Below the pieces are notes generated by a model. That model was not told the origin of the DNA. It was given only the letters and a program-made list of their open reading frames with translations, and searched no databases. Source: UBA6144 sp964399165 (lineage in GTDB: Bacteria; Bdellovibrionota; Bacteriovoracia; Bacteriovoracales; Bacteriovoracaceae). Taken from it: DNA of 64,000 nucleotides. Of the stretch, positions 8,037-15,811 are shown in pieces (the first letter of the stretch is position 1; each line of letters begins with the position of its first letter). The stretch is from NCBI GenBank assembly GCA_964399165.1, contig CAYNPO010000001.1:186001-250000 (forward strand), in the 5' to 3' direction. The position numbers and the translations under genes are program-made.

Positions 8037-9398
8037 ATGAGTTCCACCCGAAAATTGTTCGGCACCGACGGCATCCGCGGGAAGGCCAATGTCCATCCCA
8101 TGACCGGGGAAATCGCCATGGCCCTGGGCCGCGCCGTCACCCACCACTTCCAGATGACCTCTTCGCGGAAACCCTTGATCATCATCGGCAAGGACACGCG
8201 GCTTTCCTGTTACATGCTGGAGCAGGCTTTCTCCGCCGGCGTGTGTTCCCAAGGCGGCCGGGCCATCCTGACGGGGCCCTTGCCCACGCCGGGCGTGGCC
8301 TTCGTGACCCGCTCCATGCGCGCCGACGCCGGCGTGATGATCTCCGCTTCCCATAATCCCTTCGAGGACAACGGCATCAAGATCTTCGACCGCTCCGGCC
8401 ACAAGTTGCCGGACGAGGTGGAACTGGAACTGGAGCGCATGATCACGGAGCCGGGGCTCATCCCGGCGCGGGTGGGGGCCGAGCTGGGCAACGCCCGCCG
8501 GCTGGACGAGGTGATCGGCCGCTACATCGTCCAGGCGAAGTCCGCATTCAACCCGCACTACTCGCTGGAGGGCCTGCGCATCGTGGTCGATGGGGCCAAC
8601 GGCGCGGCCTACAAACTCGCCCCCCAGGTCTTCGAGGAGCTGGGGGCCGAGGTCATCGCCCTGGGCAAGGATCCCAACGGGCTGAATATCAACAAGGGGT
8701 GCGGGGCGCTTTACCCCCAACAGTGCGCCGACCATGTGGTGAAGTACCGCGCCGATTTGGGCGTGTGCGTGGACGGCGACGCCGACCGCGTCGTGTTGAT
8801 TGACCGGGATGGCACCGTCATCGACGGGGACAAGCTCATCGGCCTGTGCGCGCGCTTCCTGCACGAGACCAACCAGCTGGAGGGCCACACGGAAATCGTG
8901 GGCACCGTCATGTCCAACTTCGGACTGGAGGTGTTCCTCCAGCGTCACGGGCTGAAACTCCACCGCACCCAGGTGGGGGACCGCTACATCGTGGAGCGCA
9001 TGCGCGCCTCCGGGGCGGTGTTCGGCGGTGAACCCTCCGGACACCTGGTGTTCAAGCGCCACTCCACCACCGGCGACGGCATCCTGGCCGCCCTCAAGGT
9101 CATCGAGTGCATGAAACATTACGGGAAGGGGCTCAAGGAGCTGGCCGAGCAGGTGGAACTCTACCCGCAGGTCCTGCTGAACACCACCATCGCCCGCAAG
9201 CCCGCCTTCGAGGACGTCCCGGCCATCGCCACGGCGGTGAAGGACGCCGAGCGGGAGTTGGGCGGCACGGGACGGCTTCTCCTGCGCTACTCCGGCACCG
9301 AACCCTTGGCCCGGATCATGGTGGAGGGGCGTGACCACGCCCTGGTCCACAAGCTGTGCCACCAGATTAAAGACGTGGTCGCCAAGCAACTGGGTTAA
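8037..9398 (+). CDS. glmM: Phosphoglucosamine mutase
   Basis: This 453-residue enzyme converts glucosamine-6-phosphate to glucosamine-1-phosphate for UDP-GlcNAc, and hence for peptidoglycan and LPS. The phospho-serine loop ISASHNP has Ser105. The metal loop reads VDGDADRV, the sugar loop GGEPSGH, and the phosphate-binding end RYSGTEPLARIMVEG. All alpha-phosphohexomutase landmarks are present. The ATG at 8037 is chosen because KLFGTDGIRG is the canonical N-terminus and GAGGAAA lies just upstream; the open frame extends further back. In several bacteria GlmM binds CdaA and inhibits it, which fits the neighbouring cdaA and cdaR. Confidence 0.97.
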   Translation: MSSTRKLFGTDGIRGKANVHPMTGEIAMALGRAVTHHFQMTSSRKPLIIIGKDTRLSCYMLEQAFSAGVCSQGGRAILTGPLPTPGVAFVTRSMRADAGVMISASHNPFEDNGIKIFDRSGHKLPDEVELELERMITEPGLIPARVGAELGNARRLDEVIGRYIVQAKSAFNPHYSLEGLRIVVDGANGAAYKLAPQVFEELGAEVIALGKDPNGLNINKGCGALYPQQCADHVVKYRADLGVCVDGDADRVVLIDRDGTVIDGDKLIGLCARFLHETNQLEGHTEIVGTVMSNFGLEVFLQRHGLKLHRTQVGDRYIVERMRASGAVFGGEPSGHLVFKRHSTTGDGILAALKVIECMKHYGKGLKELAEQVELYPQVLLNTTIARKPAFEDVPAIATAVKDAERELGGTGRLLLRYSGTEPLARIMVEGRDHALVHKLCHQIKDVVAKQLG

Positions 9399-9400
9399 GC

Positions 9401-10150
9401 ATGCATCCGCGCCTGGGAGTCAACATCGACCACGTCGCGACCCTGCGCCAGCAGCGCGGGGAAGACTATCCCTCCGTGGCACGCGCCGCCGAGGAATGCC
9501 TGGTCGCCGGCGCCGAGCAGATCACCATCCACCTGCGGGAGGACCGCCGCCACATCCAGGACCACGACGTCCCGGCCGTGCACGAGGTGTGCCGGCGCCG
9601 TGGACGCCCCTTGAACCTGGAGATCGGCTGCGAGCCTTCCATCGTGGGCATCGCCTGCGCCCAGCGGCCCGAGTGGGTGTGCCTGGTGCCGGAGAAGCGC
9701 GAGGAGCGCACCACCGAAGGGGGGCTGGCCCTGGGAGATCCCACGGTCCACGCCCGCGTGGCACAGGCCGTGGAGCGCCTGGCGCGGTTATCGCCCGCCA
9801 CTCGCGTCTCCCTTTTCGTGGAAGCCGACCCCGCTGTGCTGGAGCGTTGCTTGGCCCTGCCGGTGCACGCGGTGGAGATCCACACGGGCGATTACGCCAA
9901 GGCGGCCCTGCAGGGCCATGATCTGGAACCTTACCTCGCCCGATACCGCGCGGCCCACGTCCAATGGAAGGTCTCGGGACGGGGATTCCATGCGGGCCAC
10001 GGTCTCACCGACCGCTCGGTGGCGCCGTTGGTGGCACAGGGATTGTTCGAGGAATACAACATCGGACACTGGATCGTCGGCGAGGCGGTTTTCCGCGGGC
10101 TGGGGCCAGTGGTGCGCGCGCTGCACGCCGCGCTGGGGGGCCAAGCATGA
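9401..10150 (+). CDS. pdxJ: Pyridoxine 5'-phosphate synthase
   Basis: This 249-residue TIM-barrel enzyme condenses 1-deoxy-D-xylulose-5-phosphate with 3-amino-2-oxopropyl phosphate to pyridoxine phosphate (the DXP-dependent vitamin B6 pathway). It shows NIDHVATLR at 8-16, IHLREDRRHI with His44, LNLE with Glu74, the flexible-loop EKREERTTEGG at 98-108, HAGHGL with His200, and NIGHWIVG at 220-227. It starts 2 bases after the glmM stop and overlaps the next gene by ATGA, so it belongs to the same transcript. An acpS gene, common after pdxJ in proteobacteria, is not present here. Confidence 0.97.
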   Translation: MHPRLGVNIDHVATLRQQRGEDYPSVARAAEECLVAGAEQITIHLREDRRHIQDHDVPAVHEVCRRRGRPLNLEIGCEPSIVGIACAQRPEWVCLVPEKREERTTEGGLALGDPTVHARVAQAVERLARLSPATRVSLFVEADPAVLERCLALPVHAVEIHTGDYAKAALQGHDLEPYLARYRAAHVQWKVSGRGFHAGHGLTDRSVAPLVAQGLFEEYNIGHWIVGEAVFRGLGPVVRALHAALGGQA

Positions 10151-11742
10151 GGATCGTCACGCAGTCAGAAATGAAGGCGCTGGAAGAAGCCGCCGCCAAA
10201 AAACACGGTTTCAACGAGCATCTCATCGTGGAGCACGTCGCAATCAACGGGGCCCGCGTGGTGGAGGAGCGCCTGCGCGCCCTCGGCGCTCCCGCGGAGG
10301 TGGTGGTGCTGGTGGGCAAGGGCAACAACGGCGCCGACGGCCTGGCGCTGGCGCGCCTTCTGGCGCATCCGGGCCAGGCGGTGCGGGCGTTTTTGCTTTT
10401 CCCCGAAAAAGAGCTTTCCCCCGAGGCCCAGGTGCAGCTCACCATGGCCCGCTCCTACGGGGTCAAAACCGGCCCCTTGAAAGACCTGGGGGAGCTGGAA
10501 GCCTACTTCGCCCAAGATCCTTCGCCCAAGGTGGTGGTGGACGCGGTCTTCGGCACCGGTGTGCGCCTCCCTCTCTCCCAGTTCCTCTACGACGTGATCC
10601 ATTTCGTGAACGAGCACGCCAACTACACAGTGGCGCTGGACATCCCCAGCGGCGTGGAGGGTGACACCGGCCACGCCCAGGGCAACGCCATCAAGGCCGA
10701 CCTCACCCTGGCGGTGGGCTTTCCCAAGGTTGGACACTACGCCGCCGATGGGGCCCGCCTCAGCGGCGAGGTGCAAACGTTGGCGGTGGGATTCCCCCCC
10801 CTGCTGGCGGCGGAAGGCGCCGACAAATTCCTGCTCACCCGCGAGAACCTGCCGTACCACCCCGAGGCGCGCAGCAAGTTCGCCGACAAGAAGACCTTTG
10901 GACACATGCTGGTGATCGGTGGCTCCCACGGCCTCACGGGAGCGCCCATCATGGCGGCCCGGGCCGCCCTGGGGGCCGGTGCAGGACTGGTCACCGCCTG
11001 CACTTGGGAGCCCCAGTACACGGAGTTCGCCTCGCGACTACCGCCAGAGATCATGTCCGGCTACGTTCCCCTGGACCAGGCCAAATGGGACAAGCTCCTG
11101 CGGGGCCTGGACCGTTACGACTCCCTGGTGATCGGCCCGGGGTTGGGCCGCTCCGCCCGGGCGCGCCGACTGGTGCTGGAGATCCTCAACAATTTTCCTG
11201 GCCCCCTGGTGCTGGACGCCGACGCCCTCAACGTTCTGAGCTTAAAAGAGGATGGCCAGGTGTTCGCCCTCCGCCACGCCCCCACCGTCATGACCCCGCA
11301 CTTCGGCGAGTTCGCGCGCTTTTGCGGCCTATCCCTGGAAGAAGTGGAGCGCCATCCGGTGCGGCTCCTGAAGGAGGCGGTGGAGCGCATTAACTGTGCT
11401 GTGCTGCTCAAAGGGCCCTGCACGTTCCTCGGCTTGGCCAACGGGCACACATACTTCAATTTCCTGCCCAATGACGGCATGGCCACTGGCGGAGTGGGAG
11501 ACGTGCTGGCCGGCATCCTGGGAGGGCTCCTCGCCCAGGACAGGGGCTTCCGCAAGAAGGGCGAGCCCCTGCTCCAGCGCTACGCCCACGCCCACCAGGC
11601 TGCCCTTTCCGCGGTCTACGTCCACACGCTGGCCGGCTCCATCGCCGCCCGGGACAAAGGCGTGCGGGCCATGTCCGCCATCAGCCTGCTGGAGTCCTTG
11701 CCCGCCGCCTTCGCCCATTTGGACGGGGAGGAGAACCCATGA
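10147..11742 (+). CDS. nnr: Bifunctional NAD(P)H-hydrate epimerase / ADP-dependent NAD(P)H-hydrate dehydratase
   Basis: This 531-residue protein repairs damaged NAD(P)H hydrates. The N-terminal epimerase domain (about 1-220) has GKGNNGADGL at 58-67 and DAVFGTG at 132-138. The C-terminal ribokinase-like dehydratase domain (about 235-525) has HMLVIGGSHGLTGAP, VIGPGLG, LDADALN, TPHFGE at 383-388 and GMATGGVGDVLAG at 444-456. The ATG at 10147 overlaps the pdxJ stop. The open frame extends upstream, but the family begins with MRIVTQSEMKALE. The gene overlaps tsaE by ATGA, an arrangement seen in many proteobacteria. Confidence 0.95.
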   Translation: MRIVTQSEMKALEEAAAKKHGFNEHLIVEHVAINGARVVEERLRALGAPAEVVVLVGKGNNGADGLALARLLAHPGQAVRAFLLFPEKELSPEAQVQLTMARSYGVKTGPLKDLGELEAYFAQDPSPKVVVDAVFGTGVRLPLSQFLYDVIHFVNEHANYTVALDIPSGVEGDTGHAQGNAIKADLTLAVGFPKVGHYAADGARLSGEVQTLAVGFPPLLAAEGADKFLLTRENLPYHPEARSKFADKKTFGHMLVIGGSHGLTGAPIMAARAALGAGAGLVTACTWEPQYTEFASRLPPEIMSGYVPLDQAKWDKLLRGLDRYDSLVIGPGLGRSARARRLVLEILNNFPGPLVLDADALNVLSLKEDGQVFALRHAPTVMTPHFGEFARFCGLSLEEVERHPVRLLKEAVERINCAVLLKGPCTFLGLANGHTYFNFLPNDGMATGGVGDVLAGILGGLLAQDRGFRKKGEPLLQRYAHAHQAALSAVYVHTLAGSIAARDKGVRAMSAISLLESLPAAFAHLDGEENP

Positions 11743-12203
11743 GCCTCAAGACCGTCCGCGAGTGGAGGAAGGTTTTCCTCTCGGATTTGCCTTACATCGT
11801 CTACGAGCTCAAGGAGTTGGTGAAGGTGCCGGCTCTGGTGTTAGTTGAGGGCCCCATGGGCGTTGGTAAGACCACTTTCTGCCAGCACTTCGCCGAGGGT
11901 CAACCCCTCGCAAGCCCCACTTACGCCGTGCTCTCCGAGGGGAAGCGCCTGCTCCACGCGGACTTCTATCGGCTCGAGAAGCAGGAAGAAGTCCTGCAGC
12001 TGGAGATCCCGCTTTACCTGGAAGACAAACACTGGTTCCTGGTGGAGTGGGGTATGAAGTTTCACCGGCGGCTCCTGCGAGAACTCCCCGAGGCATGGAC
12101 TCCCTACGTGCTGGACGTCGAGTTCGCCCGCCCTAATGGTGAGCTCGCTGAAGGGGAGGAGGCCCCCCGTAACTTCACCCTTTCCACCCTGCACGAGGAT
12201 TGA
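11739..12203 (+). CDS. tsaE: tRNA t6A biosynthesis ATPase TsaE
   Basis: This 154-residue P-loop protein is the ATPase that drives the TsaB-TsaD complex making N6-threonylcarbamoyladenosine at position 37 of ANN-decoding tRNAs. It shows GPMGVGKTT at 38-46, SPTY at 59-62, HADFYRL at 73-79 and VEWG. The P-loop has Met-Gly-Val where Leu-Gly-Ala is usual. It overlaps nnr by four bases and is the last gene of the plus-strand block that starts at 4224. A hairpin without a T-run follows at 12224-12244. Confidence 0.9.
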   Translation: MSLKTVREWRKVFLSDLPYIVYELKELVKVPALVLVEGPMGVGKTTFCQHFAEGQPLASPTYAVLSEGKRLLHADFYRLEKQEEVLQLEIPLYLEDKHWFLVEWGMKFHRRLLRELPEAWTPYVLDVEFARPNGELAEGEEAPRNFTLSTLHED

Positions 12204-12358
12204 TCGCCTGCTTCAGTCGGAAAATTCTGCCGTAGGGGCAGAATGCCACCGCTCAGGTTTGCGGCAGGCAATTCGGGCCTGAAAGCGTTGATATTCGTGG
12301 GAGTTTTTTGGCCTTCCCCAGGGTCAGAAAATTTTAAGGAAAGGCCCAGAAGAAAAAG

Positions 12359-12388
12359 TTGACGGCGGAAATCCCCGGGCGCCATACT
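12359..12388 (+). promoter_or_regulatory. Promoter of the Rrf2-cysteine desulfurase operon
   Basis: TTGACG (12359-12364) and CATACT (12383-12388) are separated by 18 bases. The predicted start near 12396 leaves a leader of roughly 105 bases that contains the palindrome at 12400-12434. Confidence 0.65.
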
Positions 12389-12399
12389 ATCCAGGAGAC

Positions 12400-12434
12400 A
12401 CTTTTAGTCTGACTTGAAATGGTCAACTAAAAGT
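12400..12434 (+). promoter_or_regulatory. Palindromic operator or leader hairpin upstream of the Rrf2 gene
   Basis: ACTTTTAGT (12400-12408) is a perfect inverted repeat of ACTAAAAGT (12426-12434). The symmetry continues inward with TGAC and GTCA, leaving an 8-base loop. The site begins a few bases after the predicted transcription start. It fits an autoregulatory operator for the dimeric Rrf2 protein encoded just downstream, or a stable leader hairpin. Confidence 0.6.
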
Positions 12435-12501
12435 TCTCCCGGGCTTCATGGAAGAACGTCGCCTGGCCGAACCACCAACCACTTCTTTATGGAGGAAGAC
12501 T

Positions 12502-13035
12502 ATGAGACTCACTTCGAAAGGTCGTTACGCTGTACGGGCCATGCTGGACCTGACTTTCAACAGCAATGGCAATCCCGTTCGTCTGCAAGAGATTTCCACT
12601 CGCCAATCCATTTCCTTGCACTACCTCGAGCAGCTGTTCCGCAAGCTGCGCACTGGTAAAGTGGTCAAGTCCGTGCGCGGCCCCGGCGGCGGCTACGTGC
12701 TTGCCCGCTCCATGGATGAGATCTCCATCAAGGACGTCCTGGACTGTGTCGGTGAGAACATCAACCCCGCCCGCGACATCCTCGGCGTGCCCTCTTCCGG
12801 CATCGAGATCGTTAAAGACGAGCAAGGCAACGAGCTCAACGCCGTTGTGGATACCCGCGAGTTCAACCTGACCAAGGGTTACTTCGAGAACTTGGGCCAC
12901 ATCATGCAGGAATACCTGGCCACCACCACCCTGGGCGATCTGATGCGCAAGACCCGCGAAGCCGGTGCTGCCGCCAACGGCAACAACGCTTTCGGTTCTT
13001 CCATCCGCGCCAACATCGGGGAAGTGAACCAGTAG
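12502..13035 (+). CDS. Rrf2-family transcriptional regulator (IscR-like, cluster cysteines absent)
   Basis: This 177-residue protein has an Rrf2/IscR winged helix: MRLTSKGRYAVRAMLDL at the start, then SISLHYLEQLFRKLR and the wing VRGPGGGYVLAR. IscR binds a [2Fe-2S] cluster through three closely spaced cysteines after the dimerisation helix. Here only Cys82 is present and the expected cysteine loop (about 88-105) has none. It should therefore either sense something else or work without a cluster. The ATG at 12502 follows a strong GGAGGAAG. The next gene, a cysteine desulfurase, starts one base after the stop, as in isc operons, so control of sulfur delivery or Fe-S assembly is likely. Confidence 0.88.
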   Translation: MRLTSKGRYAVRAMLDLTFNSNGNPVRLQEISTRQSISLHYLEQLFRKLRTGKVVKSVRGPGGGYVLARSMDEISIKDVLDCVGENINPARDILGVPSSGIEIVKDEQGNELNAVVDTREFNLTKGYFENLGHIMQEYLATTTLGDLMRKTREAGAAANGNNAFGSSIRANIGEVNQ

Positions 13036-13036
13036 T

Positions 13037-14197
13037 TTGGATCGGATCTACTTAGATCATAACGCCACGTCACCCCTGGCAGCCTCGGTCAAACGATGGC
13101 TCGCCGGGGGTGATGCTTTTTGGGCGAACCCGTCGTCCCAGCATTCCTCCGGCAAGCGCGCCCGTGTCCGCCTGGAAGAGGCCAGCGAAGCTCTGCACAG
13201 GGTCTGTGGCCTTCCCGCCACGCGTTTCCGCTTGGTCCTGCACTCTGGCGCCACCGAGGGCGTGAACTCTTTCGTTCAAGGGCACGCCTCCGTTGGGAAG
13301 ATCCTCTACGCCTACTCACCGCTGGACCACGCCTGTGTCCGCGCCCAGGTCGCCCGTCTGGAAAGCCAGGGCCACGGCACCCTGGCCTTGCCGGTGGACG
13401 GGCAGGGAGAGCTGCGGCTAGAGGAGGCCGTGGCGGCGCTGGAACGGGCGAAGGCCAAATCGCCCCACGCCCGGCTGCTCGCTAACTGGACCTGGTCCAA
13501 CAACGAGACCGGCGTGGTGTGGCCCTTGTCCTTGGCCGCGGAGTTCAAGCGCCGCACCGGCGCCCTGGTGCACGTGGACGCGGCCCAGGCGCCGGGCAAA
13601 GTGGCGGACTGGGCAGCGCCCGACCAGCAACTTGACGCCTATACCTTTTCCGCCCACAAATGCGGTGGTCTGGTAGGAACGGGATGGAGCTTCCTCGCCT
13701 CTGGCGCCGTACCGCCGCCATGGATGCTCGGGGGTGGACAGCAGGAGGGATTGAGGGCGGGCACGGAGAACGTGCTGGGCGCGTGGGCGGCCAAGCTCGC
13801 CTTGGAGGAGATGGCCCAGAACTTTGACCCGGTCCAGCTGGATAGGGTCATCTCCCGCGCCCGCGCCTTCCTGGATTCACAGCTGGCGGGCAAGGGATTG
13901 CGGGTGGCCGCGGGCGCCCGGCACCTGAACCTCAACACGCTTCTTTTTGTCAGCGGCCTGCCATCCGATCGCTCCCTACCGTTGTTCGATCTGACGGGGC
14001 TGGAGCTGAGCGCGGGCTCGGCCTGCGCCTCGGGCTCGGCTCGCCCAAGTCCTCTTTTGGAAGCCCTGGGGCTCGGAAAGTGGGCAAAGAACGGGCTCAG
14101 GCTCTCTCTGCCCTGGTCATTTCGGGAAGCCGACTGGGTGGCCCTGGAACCACGCCTTGCACAAGTCTTGGAAAAACTCCCTTCGGCCACCATTTAA
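13037..14197 (+). CDS. Cysteine desulfurase, NifS/IscS-like, PLP-dependent
   Basis: This 386-residue class V aminotransferase-fold enzyme begins at TTG 13037 (YLDHNATSPL, the family N-terminus). Landmarks are His100, SNNETG at 154-159, VDAAQ with Asp181, the PLP lysine Lys208 in SAHKCGG, RAGTEN, and the mobile sulfur-carrying Cys330 in AGSACASGSARPS. It releases sulfur from cysteine as enzyme persulfide for Fe-S clusters or thiolated cofactors. It is translationally coupled to the Rrf2 gene: one base apart, a TTG start and a distant GGGGAAG. No IscU or SufBCD gene is adjacent. SufE, the usual partner of SufS, lies at 53636 in this window. Confidence 0.92.
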   Translation: MDRIYLDHNATSPLAASVKRWLAGGDAFWANPSSQHSSGKRARVRLEEASEALHRVCGLPATRFRLVLHSGATEGVNSFVQGHASVGKILYAYSPLDHACVRAQVARLESQGHGTLALPVDGQGELRLEEAVAALERAKAKSPHARLLANWTWSNNETGVVWPLSLAAEFKRRTGALVHVDAAQAPGKVADWAAPDQQLDAYTFSAHKCGGLVGTGWSFLASGAVPPPWMLGGGQQEGLRAGTENVLGAWAAKLALEEMAQNFDPVQLDRVISRARAFLDSQLAGKGLRVAAGARHLNLNTLLFVSGLPSDRSLPLFDLTGLELSAGSACASGSARPSPLLEALGLGKWAKNGLRLSLPWSFREADWVALEPRLAQVLEKLPSATI

Positions 14198-14221
14198 GGT
14201 GGGTGGCGTCCGGGACGGCCT

Positions 14222-14227
14222 TATAAT
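14222..14227 (+). promoter_or_regulatory. -10 box (TATAAT), 8 bases before a start codon
   Basis: A consensus TATAAT lies 8 bases upstream of the ATG at 14236 and no ribosome-binding site is present. The expected transcript would start at about the ATG. The -35 region is weak. Confidence 0.5.
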
Positions 14228-14235
14228 GGGCCTTC

Positions 14236-15015
14236 ATGGGAATGCTCGACCGCATTAAGAAAAAGCAGTGGGACGGTTTCAAGGACTTCGTGGAGTCCCT
14301 GGAATGCTCCCTGCCCGCGCAACGGTCCGCCATCCTGTTGAACGGCATCCTCGAAGACCCGCGCTTCATGTGCTGGGTCACGCGCAACCTGCGGGGCTTT
14401 CCCCACTTCTTGGAGTTGCCGGCCGACGAGATTGAGGCCGTGATCCGCTCCAACGACTCCATGCTCACCCTGGTGGCCAAGGCCCTGGGAGTGGGGAGCG
14501 AGGAGGAGTTGCAGGGCATGGCCCACGTGTTCCCCCGGCACATGGGCAAGCTGCGCGATGAGTGGGGGCTGCTCAAAGAGGTGCCGCATGCCGAGCGCGA
14601 GTCGGCCCGCTTCTTCCTCCTCAAGACGGTGCGCAAGCTCCAGCGCCAGGAACTCATTCAGGGGTTTCGTTGGGAACTGCCCCCTCCGGAGACTTTCCTG
14701 GAGCGTCCCGCCCAAAAGGACGGGGTGATGAGGATCCTCTACGAAGACCAGACCCTTGCCGCGGAAGGTGAGATGCTCAAAGGCCGGCGCATCGGCCAAT
14801 GGAAGCACTTCTACGAGAACGGCAAACTTCTGGGCGAGGGGTCTTACCTCGAAGGGTTCAAGAACGGCGAATGGACCTTTTACTACGGCAATGGCGCCCG
14901 CCGTTCCCGCGGGAAATTCCGCCAAGACTTGCGGCACGGTCTGTGGAAGGAGTGGGACCGGGAGGGGGGTGAACGGGAAGTGGAGTGGGTGGAAGGCAAG
15001 CGCAAGGAGGAGTGA
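14236..15015 (+). CDS. FliG-C-like helical domain plus MORN-type repeats, function unknown
   Basis: This is a 259-residue cytoplasmic protein. Residues about 40-145 are helical and resemble the middle/C-terminal armadillo-type domain of flagellar switch protein FliG (LPADEIEAVIRSN, AKALGVGSEEELQGM, RESARFFLLKTVRKLQRQELI). Residues about 165-250 hold three MORN/YwqK-type repeats (GRRIGQWKHFYENGKLLGEG; FKNGEWTFYYGNGARRSRG; DLRHGLWKEWDREGG). No signal peptide is present. The start is the ATG at 14236, 8 bases after a TATAAT. The gene converges on the next one with no space between stop codons. The FliG resemblance was judged by eye and needs a profile search. Confidence 0.7.
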   Translation: MGMLDRIKKKQWDGFKDFVESLECSLPAQRSAILLNGILEDPRFMCWVTRNLRGFPHFLELPADEIEAVIRSNDSMLTLVAKALGVGSEEELQGMAHVFPRHMGKLRDEWGLLKEVPHAERESARFFLLKTVRKLQRQELIQGFRWELPPPETFLERPAQKDGVMRILYEDQTLAAEGEMLKGRRIGQWKHFYENGKLLGEGSYLEGFKNGEWTFYYGNGARRSRGKFRQDLRHGLWKEWDREGGEREVEWVEGKRKEE

Positions 15016-15654
15016 CTACTCCTCGAACTGCAACCCCGCCGCCAGGCGCACCCCACCGGCCGGCCCAGCGGCGTCGTCCTCGATGAAGCCGAAGGACACC
15101 TTCTCCGTTCCCTGGTAGTCCTCGTCGTAGGCGATGGTCACCGTGCGGGGAACGGTCTCCATGAGCGAGGCCAGGTAGTAGTGCTTGCCGAAGAGTTGGG
15201 CCGCAGCTTCGTTCTGGGCGTCCTCGGGCACGTGGCGGAAATCCCCTTCGTCGATGAGCGGATTGTGGGAGGTGTTCTTGACGATCACGGCCGCCTGGAT
15301 TTTCTCCCGCGGGAGATCCTTGGTGACGCCCCAGGAGCCCAGGGTGAAATAGTCCAGGTGGAAGGTGGAGTTGCCGTAGGCCAGGCGCCGGGGCAGCAGC
15401 ATCTTTTGCAGGAAACGGCGGGTGCTCTCGTCCTTGGCCTTGCGTGCGAGCTTCTCGGCGAGGAACGAATCTTCGATGCGGATGATGTAGTGGCCGGGAT
15501 TCTTGGTGGAGCGGAAGAGGATGTATTGGAAGGCGACGCTGAAGAGGGTGAAGAGCTTCTGCTGGGGGAGGTGAATGTGCGGACAGGGATGTTCCACCAG
15601 GGTTTTGACCCCTTGGTAGAGCATTTCCTTTTCCAAGTCTTTCTTGAGCGTCAT
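15016..15654 (-). CDS. Conserved-looking hypothetical protein
   Basis: I do not recognise this 212-residue protein. It starts MTLKKDLEKEMLYQGVKTL, has no signal peptide or membrane helix, and is mixed alpha/beta with an acidic C-terminus. The frame is open further upstream, but the ATG at 15654 gives the natural helix start. CAAAAT lies 8 bases before it and a TTGCGA-like box 18 bases further, so the message may be leaderless. Its stop abuts the stop of the convergent FliG-C-like/MORN gene exactly, and it is divergent from fusA. Codon use looks like that of its neighbours. Confidence 0.75.
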   Translation of the reverse strand: MTLKKDLEKEMLYQGVKTLVEHPCPHIHLPQQKLFTLFSVAFQYILFRSTKNPGHYIIRIEDSFLAEKLARKAKDESTRRFLQKMLLPRRLAYGNSTFHLDYFTLGSWGVTKDLPREKIQAAVIVKNTSHNPLIDEGDFRHVPEDAQNEAAAQLFGKHYYLASLMETVPRTVTIAYDEDYQGTEKVSFGFIEDDAAGPAGGVRLAAGLQFEE

Positions 15655-15725
15655 GACCGGTGATTTTGCCTTCGGAACTGGCCATTTCGCAACAGGCAAA
15701 ACACCCGGACCAGCGCACAAAGCGT

Positions 15726-15754
15726 TTGACGGTGCCCCGTGAATTCCCTATGAT
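15726..15754 (+). promoter_or_regulatory. Promoter of fusA
   Basis: TTGACG (15726-15731) and TATGAT (15749-15754) are separated by exactly 17 bases, the strongest sigma-70-like match in the window. The leader is about 50 bases, with GGAG before the ATG at 15812. Confidence 0.8.
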
Positions 15755-15811
15755 GCGCGAGTCTAAAAAATCGTTCAACGAGCGTCGAAACTCTCAACTT
15801 TTGGAGCGTCC

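Larger units (their letters stand above)
12204..12501. other. 298-base intergenic region before the Rrf2 gene
   Basis: No coding frame is convincing here. It holds a hairpin with perfect arms ATTCTGCC (12224-12231) and GGCAGAAT (12237-12244) that lacks a T-run, AT-rich sequence around 12330, a strong sigma-70-like promoter (12359-12388), a palindrome around the predicted transcription start (12400-12434) and the GGAGGAAG ribosome-binding site (about 12491-12498). Confidence 0.7.

Noticed and set aside
12224..12244. Hairpin ATTCTGCC/GGCAGAAT after tsaE as an intrinsic terminator
   Set aside because: No T-run follows on either strand; kept only as an intergenic hairpin.
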